Shown: positions 20,148 through 25,492 of the stretch, in pieces | Layout of the letters: the number at the start of each line of letters is the position of its first letter | How positions within the stretch are numbered: position 1 is the first letter of the stretch | From: DATBLE01 sp038248655 | GTDB lineage: Bacteria; Actinomycetota; Thermoleophilia; Gaiellales; Gaiellaceae | Assembly (NCBI GenBank): GCA_038248655.1 | Contig: JBBRXG010000032.1 | Span: 1-25,492 of the forward strand | Direction: 5' to 3' | DNA length: 25,492 nucleotides | Position numbers and translations under genes: made by a program | Notes under the pieces: model-generated | Seen by the model: the letters and a program-made list of their open reading frames with translations, nothing else | What the model was told of the DNA's origin: nothing | Databases searched by the model: none

Positions 20148-21956
20148 TCAGCCCAGCAGCTCGAGCACCGAGAGCGGCCGCCGGTAGGGGGCGACCACGT
20201 AGACACCGGCGACTCGATCGCGTGCGGCCGCGAGCAGCTCGCGGGCATGGGCGAACCCGACCTCCGCCTCCCGCGGGCCGGCCTCGCGCAGCGCCTCCTG
20301 GAGCGGGTCGGGGACGACGATTCCCGGCACCTCGTTGTGGAGGCGGAGCGCAAGCCGGTAGCTCGTCAGCGGGAAGATGCCGAGCAGGAGCGGAACCGGC
20401 GGCGTCCCCCCGATCCGGTCGAGGAACCGCTCGAGGTGGTCGAGGTCGTAGACGATCTGCGTCATGCCGAAGCGCGCGCCCTCGGCGATCTTCCGGCGGA
20501 AGCGGTCGAGCTCGAGATCGAGATCCTCGGCGGTCGGGTTGACGGCGACGCCGACGAAGAACGAGGTCGGCGCGTCGATCGCCTTGCCGTTGTAGTTCTC
20601 GCCCTGATTCAGGCGGGAGATCAGATGGGTGAGCCCGATCGAGTCGACCTCGTAGACGCCGCCGGACCCGGGATAGTCGCCGACCTCGGGCGGGTCGCCC
20701 GTCACCGCCAGGACGTTCCGCAGCCCTTCGGCGTGGGCGCCGAGCAGCATCGACTCGAGGCCCATGATCGTCGTGTCGCGCGGGGTCAGGTGCGGGATCG
20801 TCTCGACTCCGGTCGTCCGCTCGATCGCCGAGGCGACGATCAGCGGGTTCATCCCCACCCTGGCGGTCGCGTTGTCGTTGATGTCGACGTACGCGCCGAG
20901 CCCCGAGTCGCGGATCGCGGCCGCGACCGCGAGCAGGCCGGCGGAGTTGGCCCCGAGCGGCGGGTCGATCTGCACCGAGGTCACCCACCGGCCCTCGCGC
21001 AGGTCGGCGGCGAGCCGCGTCTCGCCGTCCTCGCTCTCGACCCGGACCGCGAGCTCGCGCTCGACGACGCCGAGCGGCGCGCGGGCGGTCCGCTCCTCGT
21101 CGATCGCCCGGCGGATCGCGGCGATCTCGGTCGGCGTCGTCCCGCAGCAGCCGCCGATCAGCCTGGCGCCGAGGTCGCGGGCATGCGCCGCGAACTCGGC
21201 GAAGTAGTCCGGCGCCGCGTGCGGATAGATGATCCGTCCGCCCGCCATGCTGGCGAGGCCGATGTTCGGCATCGCCGCCAGGGGCAGCGAGTCGCCCATC
21301 GCCTGCAGCGCGCCGAGCGCCGCGATCGGGCCGGCGCCATGGTTCGTTCCGATCGCGTCCACTCCCAGGCTGCTCAACCGCGCCGCGGCGTCTCCAGCCG
21401 GGACGCCGCCGATCGTCTCGGCGTCGTCGCCGAAGGTCATCATCGCGACGATCGGCAGGCTCGTGACCGAGCGTGCCGCCCCGATCGCGGTCACCAGCTC
21501 GTCGAGGTCGAAGAACGTCTCGATCACGAGCAGGTCGACCCCGCGACCGGCGAGGAGCTCGGCCTGCTCGGCGAAGAGCGGCGCGCGCTCCTCGGGCCAG
21601 GACTCCTCGTGCTCGCCCAGCGGACCGATCGATCCGGCGATGAAGACCTCCCTTCCGGAGATCTGGCGGGCATCGCGGGCGAGCTTGACGCCCGCCTCGT
21701 TGATCCTGGTGAGCTCGTCCTCGAGGTAGCGGGAGGCGAGCTTGCGGCGGTTCGCTCCGAAGGTGTTCGTCTCGATCAGCTCGGACCCGGCGCCGATGAA
21801 GCTGAGGTGCACCGAGACGACCGTGTCCGGCGCGCGTACGTTCGCCTCCTCCGGGGAGCGCAGCCGGGGTGCGGCAGCCGAGACCAGCGAGCCCATCCCC
21901 CCGTCGGCGACGATCGGCGGCCCGTCCCGGAGCCGGTCGCGGAAGCTCGTCGCCAT
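20148..21956 (-). CDS. Bifunctional homocysteine S-methyltransferase / methylenetetrahydrofolate reductase (YitJ-like)
   Basis: The 602-residue protein joins two enzymes of methionine and folate metabolism. Residues 1-290 form the homocysteine S-methyltransferase barrel: VADGGMGSL, SELIETNTFGANR (58-70), VIETFFDLDEL and the zinc-binding GGCCGTTP with Cys270 and Cys271. The third zinc ligand, normally Cys in an N-C-G-x-G-P turn, is His206 here (GTNHGAGP). Residues 325-602 form the reductase: VQIDPPLGANSAG, HLTPRDTTIMGL, NVLAVTGDPPEVGDYPG and FGMTQIVYDLDHLERFLDRI. The fusion resembles Bacillus YitJ. ATG 21956 follows a TACATT box by six bases. The gene stands alone; no SAM or cobalamin riboswitch is seen upstream. 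Confidence 0.92.
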   Translation of the reverse strand: MATSFRDRLRDGPPIVADGGMGSLVSAAAPRLRSPEEANVRAPDTVVSVHLSFIGAGSELIETNTFGANRRKLASRYLEDELTRINEAGVKLARDARQISGREVFIAGSIGPLGEHEESWPEERAPLFAEQAELLAGRGVDLLVIETFFDLDELVTAIGAARSVTSLPIVAMMTFGDDAETIGGVPAGDAAARLSSLGVDAIGTNHGAGPIAALGALQAMGDSLPLAAMPNIGLASMAGGRIIYPHAAPDYFAEFAAHARDLGARLIGGCCGTTPTEIAAIRRAIDEERTARAPLGVVERELAVRVESEDGETRLAADLREGRWVTSVQIDPPLGANSAGLLAVAAAIRDSGLGAYVDINDNATARVGMNPLIVASAIERTTGVETIPHLTPRDTTIMGLESMLLGAHAEGLRNVLAVTGDPPEVGDYPGSGGVYEVDSIGLTHLISRLNQGENYNGKAIDAPTSFFVGVAVNPTAEDLDLELDRFRRKIAEGARFGMTQIVYDLDHLERFLDRIGGTPPVPLLLGIFPLTSYRLALRLHNEVPGIVVPDPLQEALREAGPREAEVGFAHARELLAAARDRVAGVYVVAPYRRPLSVLELLG

Positions 21957-21962
21957 CGGTCA

Positions 21963-21968
21963 AATGTA
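21963..21968 (-). promoter_or_regulatory. Candidate -10 box (TACATT) of the methionine enzyme gene, leaderless
   Basis: On the minus strand TACATT is followed by six bases and the ATG at 21956, leaving no room for a ribosome binding site. Confidence 0.45.
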
Positions 21969-22061
21969 GTGACTCAAGCCGCCGGGCAGGTCTGCCGATA
22001 CGAGGAGAGAACTCCTTCAGCCGGGGGACTGACGGCAAACTTCCTGCGGCTAGGAGTCGTT

Positions 22062-22147
22062 GCACGGGGGAACAAGCGGTTCCCCCGTGCGTTCTTTCCG
22101 GTTCGCCGGCGGAGACGAGCCGGGGGCGGCCGGTTGGCCGCCCCCGG
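22062..22147. terminator. Two strong hairpins after the LPFTG-protein gene
   Basis: GCACGGGGGAAC and its complement pair across a 5-base loop at 22062-22090; CCGGGGGCGGCC and its complement pair across GGTT at 22120-22147. Both have 12-base perfect arms. They lie downstream of the LPFTG gene (ends 22175 on the minus strand) and upstream of the methionine gene promoter, so they probably stop the sigma-factor operon. The 218-base spacer holds nothing else I can support. Confidence 0.5.
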
Positions 22148-22174
22148 TCGAAACCGGCAATCCGGAAGAAACGC

Positions 22175-22765
22175 CTAGTGGGCGCTCGACCCGTGCCGCC
22201 TGCCGCGCGTCCTCAGGACGAGCCCGAAGGCGATCAGCATCAGACCGGCCGCGAGTGGAATCCAGAGGGCGAGCCCGGTGAAGGGCAGCTGTGAGCTCGT
22301 CACCGTCGGAGCCTTCTCGGCCTTGGCCGCTCCCGCCGCCACGGCCTTGGGCGTCGCCTTCGGCGCAGCCGTGGCCGTTACCTTTGCCTTCGGGGGCTTC
22401 AGGACCGGCGCGGCCTGCCCCGTCGCCTTGGGCTCTGCCTTCGGCGTCGCGGGGGGCTGGAACGGCCCGTACTGCGCCTGCGCCGCAGACTTCGTCACGA
22501 TCCGCACTTGCTTGGCGACGGTCGGCTTCTTCGCGGCGTGCGACGCAGCGGACGACGCGTAGCCGACGCCACCGAACGACGCGAGCGCGACCACGATCAG
22601 CCCGGACAGGGCGATGGCGAGGCCGACCCGCCCCAACCGGGTGCGTTCGGCCGGACGGCTCCGCACCTCGGCGGCGAGCGCCTTCGTGAAGTCCGAGCTC
22701 GGCTCCGCGCGGTAGGCGCGAAGGTCACCCTCGAGATCGAACTTCCGGCTTCTGATGAATTTCAC
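22175..22765 (-). CDS. Anti-sigma-like membrane protein with LPFTG cell-wall sorting signal
   Basis: The 196-residue protein has four parts: a charged, probably cytoplasmic N-terminus (1-46, with FDLEGDLRAYRAEPSSDFTKALAAEV), a membrane helix (about 48-69), an Ala/Lys/Pro-rich extracytoplasmic linker (72-155), and a C-terminal sorting signal made of LPFTG (160-164), a hydrophobic helix (166-184) and a basic tail RTRGRR. The last part is a textbook sortase substrate ending. The N-terminal part follows directly after an ECF sigma factor gene and resembles short anti-sigma segments, but has no zinc-binding HxxxCxxC motif, so anti-sigma function is inferred. GTG 22765 is chosen because GGAGGGG lies seven bases upstream. 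Eighty-two bases separate it from the sigma gene. Confidence 0.82.
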   Translation of the reverse strand: MKFIRSRKFDLEGDLRAYRAEPSSDFTKALAAEVRSRPAERTRLGRVGLAIALSGLIVVALASFGGVGYASSAASHAAKKPTVAKQVRIVTKSAAQAQYGPFQPPATPKAEPKATGQAAPVLKPPKAKVTATAAPKATPKAVAAGAAKAEKAPTVTSSQLPFTGLALWIPLAAGLMLIAFGLVLRTRGRRHGSSAH

Positions 22766-22794
22766 CTTGATTCCCCTCCCTGAGATTGCCGGTA

Positions 22795-22832
22795 CATAGA
22801 CAGATACCTCGGAGTGCCCGCAAACCCTTACA
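22795..22832 (-). promoter_or_regulatory. Possible ECF-type promoter before the LPFTG gene
   Basis: On the minus strand TGTAAGGGTTTG (22832-22821) and GTCTATG (22801-22795) are separated by 20 bases, in the spacer between the sigma factor and the LPFTG gene. The layout recalls ECF promoters with a conserved -35 and a GTC-type -10, but the spacing is somewhat long. Autoregulation by the adjacent sigma factor would be the simplest reading. Confidence 0.3.
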
Positions 22833-22847
22833 GGCTGCCTCGGCGCC

Positions 22848-23387
22848 CTAGTGAGCGCCTCGGGTCGCCGCTCGCGGGGCGATGGCAGGCTCCATCTCCT
22901 CGTTGTCGAGGATCGAGCGGAGCTTGTCAAGAGCCCGATGGAGCGCAACCTCGACGGCGTTCGTCTTCGACTCGAGGATCGTCGCGATCTGGGCGGCGGT
23001 GAGATCGGCTCCGTATCGCAGCGCGATCAGCTCCTGGTCGCGCTCGCCGAGCTGCGCGAGCGCCGCCGCCACAGTCAGCCGTCGGATCCCGTCGTCCGCC
23101 AGGTCTCGGCCGGCCGTATCGACCACGGTCTCGGACGGAAGCGGATCTGTGGCGCGGGCGGCGAGCGCGGCGCTCGTGCACCGGCGGGCGATCCCGAGCA
23201 GCCAGTCGACCGGCTCACCCTTCGAGCGGTCGTAGCTCGAGCGGTAGCGAAGCGCCCGCTCGAACACATCGCTCGTCACGTCCTCGGCGTCGGGGCCGTC
23301 TCCGAGCCGGTAGGCCGCGTACGCGTACACGCGGCGGATCAGAGCCTCCGGGTTCGCCAGCGGGTCGCGCGCGAAGCGGAGATTCAC
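22848..23387 (-). CDS. RNA polymerase sigma factor, ECF type (sigma-70 family)
   Basis: The 179-residue protein has sigma region 2 (about 12-72; LIRRVYAYAAYRLGDGPDAEDVTSDVFERAL, then DWLLGIARRC) and region 4 (about 103-160; LAQLGERDQELIALRYGADLTAAQIATILESKTNAVEVALHRALDKL), joined by a short linker and lacking regions 1 and 3. That is the ECF layout, which directs RNA polymerase to stress or envelope promoters. GTG 23387 overlaps the stop of the O-antigen ligase-like gene as GTGA; longer frames upstream would lie inside that gene. The downstream LPFTG protein is the probable regulator. ECF subgroup is not assigned. Confidence 0.92.
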   Translation of the reverse strand: MNLRFARDPLANPEALIRRVYAYAAYRLGDGPDAEDVTSDVFERALRYRSSYDRSKGEPVDWLLGIARRCTSAALAARATDPLPSETVVDTAGRDLADDGIRRLTVAAALAQLGERDQELIALRYGADLTAAQIATILESKTNAVEVALHRALDKLRSILDNEEMEPAIAPRAATRGAH

Positions 23388-25321
23388 GGCGTTCCAGCCT
23401 GTGCTCGCGCCTCGGCGATCTCCGGGCTCCGCGGATTGAGGCGCGATGCCCGCGTGAGTGCGTCGAGCCGCGCCCTGCCGCCGCTCGCCTGCGCGAGCTC
23501 GAACCAGAGCGTCCAATCATGGGGATCCTTTGCGATCGCCTTCCGGAAGCTCGTCCTGGCGCCGGCTGCGTCGCCTGCGGCGAGCTGGGCCTCTCCGAGC
23601 CTGCGCAGAGGCTCGGCCGACCAGGGGGCGAAGCCGGCCGCCCGCCTCGCCTGCGACTCGGCGTGGGTGAAGTGACCAGCGTTCGTCGACTTGGAGCTTG
23701 CCGATACCGCGCTGTTGCCGAGCAGCCCGAGCAGCGTGAAGCCGATGAGCGCGCCGGTGACGCCGAGCGCGGACCAGCGCACGCGGGGGCGCAGTGACCT
23801 CGCCTCGCGCTCGCGGCGGCCCAGGCCCAGCAGCGCGAGCCCGCAGAAGATCGCCGTCAGCGTCACCGCCGGCATCTCCCAGTCCCAGTCGATGCTCGCG
23901 TGCAGCAGGAACGCGACGTAGGCGGCGCAGGCGACAGTAGCCAGGGGCGACGAGCGCGCTCGCCTCACTGCGGCGAGCGGGAGGCAGAGCATCAGCGCGA
24001 GCAGGGCCAGACCGGGTGGTCCGAGCTCGGAGAGGGTCTCGAGGTACAGGTTGTGGGCGTCGTGGACCGTGGAGGGGACGCGTCGGTGCTGGAACCAGTA
24101 GTCGGCGAAGCTGCCGGCGCCGCCTCCGAGCACGGGGTGCGCGGATGCCTGCTGCCAGGCCGTGTGCCACTGCTCGTTCCGGCCGCTCCCGTAGAGGTTG
24201 AAGAGACGGCTGTTGAGGTCGTGCTGCGAACCGCCGGACGTATTGGACGTGTTGAAGGCGTCGTACGCCTTGCGCGCGAGCGTCGGCGGAAAGCCGTAGC
24301 GGCCGAAGACGACGATCAGGGACGCGAGGAGGACGAACACGAGTGTGCCGGCGTACAGGCGCTGCAGCACGTGCGGGACGGAGACGGCCGCCTCGAGCCA
24401 GTCGAGGACGAGAATCGCGAGCGCAGCCGCAACGGCGAGCAGGACCGCGATCACGGCGAGGCCGTGGCCGTCGCGCGTCGCCGGCCCCAGGGCCGGTCCC
24501 TGCTGGGTGAGCGCCTGTGAGGTCGAGGCGGACCAGATCGCGAGGGCCGGCCAGGGCGCGAGCACGAGCGCGGTCGTGATCAGCTGCATGCGACGCCGGT
24601 CGAGGGCGACCGCGACGACCAGCCCGGCGAAGAACGCGATCCAGCCGCCGCGGCTGAACGTGAAATACAGGGTGAGGAGGAGAACGACGGTCGAGGCGGC
24701 GGCCAGGCAGCGCACGGCAGGGCCGCTTCGAGCGGCGAGCCCGAGTGCGAGCAGGGTGCCCATGGCGGCGAGAACGGCGAGCGCGTTCCAGTATCCGACC
24801 GGCTCCGAGAGGCGGTTGTCCGAGATCGGATCGAAGGCGCCGAGCTGATCGGGAAAGAGGCGGGTGGCGAGGCTGTAGGTCGAGACGACGCCGATCGCCG
24901 CCCACAGGCCGAGCAAGAGCTTTGGGATCGCCGCGCGGCGGAGGAGGAGGAGACCGGCGATTCCGGCGGCGAGGTACAGAAGCGCTCGCTCGGTCTCGAG
25001 CACGGTTCCCGGAACGGTGCTCGTCCAGACGGTGGAGAGAGCGACCCAGGCGGTCAGACCGGCCAAGGCGCCGAGAAACAGCACCTCGCGGACGCCGATC
25101 TCGACCGCGACGCCGAGCGCAAGCGCGATCGCCGCGACCCAGAGGAGCGCCAGTCCGCTCCAGCCCCACGCGACCGGAAAGTACCCGCCGTTCGCGAAAC
25201 CGAGCCCTCCGACGACGACGCATGCGATCAGGCCGAACGTCAAGCGGCCGTGCGAGAAACCACGGCGCAACACCCCTCCGGCGGAGGGCATTCCCAGTCG
25301 ACGCGCGGCGAGCTCGGCCAT
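23384..25321 (-). CDS. O-antigen ligase/polymerase-like membrane protein with C-terminal TPR region
   Basis: The 645-residue protein has about twelve hydrophobic segments in residues 25-530 and belongs to the O-antigen ligase/Wzy superfamily that joins or polymerises lipid-linked sugars outside the membrane. TLYFTFSRGGWIAFFAG and the large outer loop with GSGRNEQWHTAWQQASAHPVLGGGAGSF and HDAHNLYLETLSELGPPGLALL are the Wzy_C signatures. After a last membrane helix near 520, a soluble tail (about 540-645) has two or three TPR-like units (LGEAQLAAGDAAGARTSFRKAIAKDP). ATG 25321 follows TACGCT by seven bases, suggesting a leaderless message. It is the first gene of the operon with the sigma factor; actinobacteria lack O-antigen, so a cell-wall or capsule glycan is the likelier substrate. 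Confidence 0.9.
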   Translation of the reverse strand: MAELAARRLGMPSAGGVLRRGFSHGRLTFGLIACVVVGGLGFANGGYFPVAWGWSGLALLWVAAIALALGVAVEIGVREVLFLGALAGLTAWVALSTVWTSTVPGTVLETERALLYLAAGIAGLLLLRRAAIPKLLLGLWAAIGVVSTYSLATRLFPDQLGAFDPISDNRLSEPVGYWNALAVLAAMGTLLALGLAARSGPAVRCLAAASTVVLLLTLYFTFSRGGWIAFFAGLVVAVALDRRRMQLITTALVLAPWPALAIWSASTSQALTQQGPALGPATRDGHGLAVIAVLLAVAAALAILVLDWLEAAVSVPHVLQRLYAGTLVFVLLASLIVVFGRYGFPPTLARKAYDAFNTSNTSGGSQHDLNSRLFNLYGSGRNEQWHTAWQQASAHPVLGGGAGSFADYWFQHRRVPSTVHDAHNLYLETLSELGPPGLALLALMLCLPLAAVRRARSSPLATVACAAYVAFLLHASIDWDWEMPAVTLTAIFCGLALLGLGRREREARSLRPRVRWSALGVTGALIGFTLLGLLGNSAVSASSKSTNAGHFTHAESQARRAAGFAPWSAEPLRRLGEAQLAAGDAAGARTSFRKAIAKDPHDWTLWFELAQASGGRARLDALTRASRLNPRSPEIAEARAQAGTP

Positions 25322-25328
25322 CGAGCAC

Positions 25329-25334
25329 AGCGTA
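25329..25334 (-). promoter_or_regulatory. Candidate -10 box (TACGCT) of the ligase-sigma-LPFTG operon, leaderless
   Basis: On the minus strand TACGCT is followed by seven bases and the ATG at 25321, matching the other leaderless candidates in spacing. Confidence 0.4.
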
Positions 25335-25393
25335 GGCGAATCGAGTGTGGACGACCACCCGCGGACGAGGGACGCGTCTCGTGCGAAAATCCC

Positions 25394-25422
25394 TTCCCAA
25401 ACTCGGGCGGGCGTACTAGCAT
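25394..25422 (+). promoter_or_regulatory. Candidate promoter of a rightward transcript leaving the window
   Basis: TTCCCA (25394-25399), a 17-base spacer and TAGCAT (25417-25422; TACTAG overlaps it at 25414-25419). It points right, away from the ligase operon, into the hairpin-containing leader that runs off the window. Confidence 0.4.
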
Positions 25423-25428
25423 CCCCGC

Positions 25429-25492
25429 CACAGGTGAGCCGGAGGGATCGTTGCTCCGGCTCTCTTGCGTCACAGGTAGGTCCACCGACAAC
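25429..25492 (+). ncRNA. Possible structured 5' leader, cut by the window end
   Basis: After the candidate promoter comes a hairpin with perfect 9-base arms GAGCCGGAG and CTCCGGCTC (25436-25462, loop GGATCGTTG). The direct repeat CACAGGT flanks it (25429-25435 and 25471-25477). No start codon with a coding frame is seen before the window ends. The layout suggests a regulatory leader, but I cannot match it to a known riboswitch class on either strand. Confidence 0.3.

Noticed and set aside
20055..22178. Very long plus-strand frame opposite the methionine enzyme gene
   Set aside because: It has no recognisable domain, is rich in Arg and Asp, and mirrors a minus-strand gene with clear catalytic motifs.
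25329..25492. c-di-GMP riboswitch on the minus strand upstream of the ligase-like gene
   Set aside because: Only a GACGCAAGAGAGCC-like segment resembles the aptamer; the GGCAAACC part and receptor are not visible, and the ligase transcript appears to start next to its ATG.

Overview
The window is a high-GC, densely packed bacterial chromosome segment. GTG and TTG starts, GTGA/ATGA overlaps, many acyl-CoA dehydrogenase and luciferase-like (LLM) genes, a MarP-type protease and an LPXTG protein point to an actinobacterium. The style (bifunctional YitJ-type methionine enzyme, abundant dispersed palindromes, leaderless promoters) suggests class Thermoleophilia (Gaiellales or Solirubrobacterales relatives); that placement is inference. 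I saw no rRNA, tRNA, CRISPR array, integrase or transposase gene.

Layout. 1-2152 (+): the end of a PIN-domain (VapC-like) toxin, a 4HBT thioesterase and a secreted S33/TAP-like hydrolase. 2153-2359: a repeat-rich spacer. 2360-4877 (+): a PaaI-type thioesterase and a pair of adjacent acyl-CoA dehydrogenase genes that look like two subunits of one enzyme. 4878-5160: a four-copy array of palindromes. 5161-9257 (+): a tightly overlapping operon of acyl-CoA ligase, quinone oxidoreductase-like protein (apparently with a CTG start), short-chain dehydrogenase (SDR) and haloalkane dehalogenase-like hydrolase. 9330-9620 (+): a small unknown gene bracketed by two copies of a second palindrome family. 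9672-10880 (-): an ACAD10/11-type acyl-CoA dehydrogenase, divergent from 10902-14192 (+), an operon of LLM oxidoreductase, SDR, aminoglycoside-phosphotransferase-like (APH-like) kinase and SnoaL-like protein joined by GTGA overlaps. 14378-18281 (-): a branched-chain-amino-acid-type ABC transporter (livF-livH-livM-livK order on the minus strand, no livG). 18335-19471 (+): a MarP-like membrane serine protease. 19682-20076 (+): a frameshifted NTF2-like gene. 20148-21956 (-): homocysteine S-methyltransferase fused to methylenetetrahydrofolate reductase. 22175-25321 (-): an O-antigen ligase/polymerase-like membrane protein with a TPR tail, an ECF-type sigma factor, and an anti-sigma-like membrane protein ending in an LPFTG sortase signal.

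Working together. Most of 400-14200 looks like catabolism of acyl-CoA thioesters: activation by the ligase, dehydrogenation, ketone/alcohol redox by SDR and LLM enzymes, and hydrolysis by thioesterases. The ACAD10/11-type dehydrogenase beside an APH-like kinase and an SDR matches the gene set known for 4-hydroxyacyl-CoA breakdown. The convergent ABC transporter could import the acid substrate.

The most interesting points are (1) the sigma factor operon whose anti-sigma-like partner carries a cell-wall sorting signal, (2) at least three families of short palindromes placed almost only at gene 3' ends, with paired changes in their arms, (3) a recurrent TANNNT-N6/7-start-codon arrangement indicating leaderless transcription, (4) a probable CTG start codon, and (5) a Cys-to-His change at a zinc-ligand position in the methionine enzyme.
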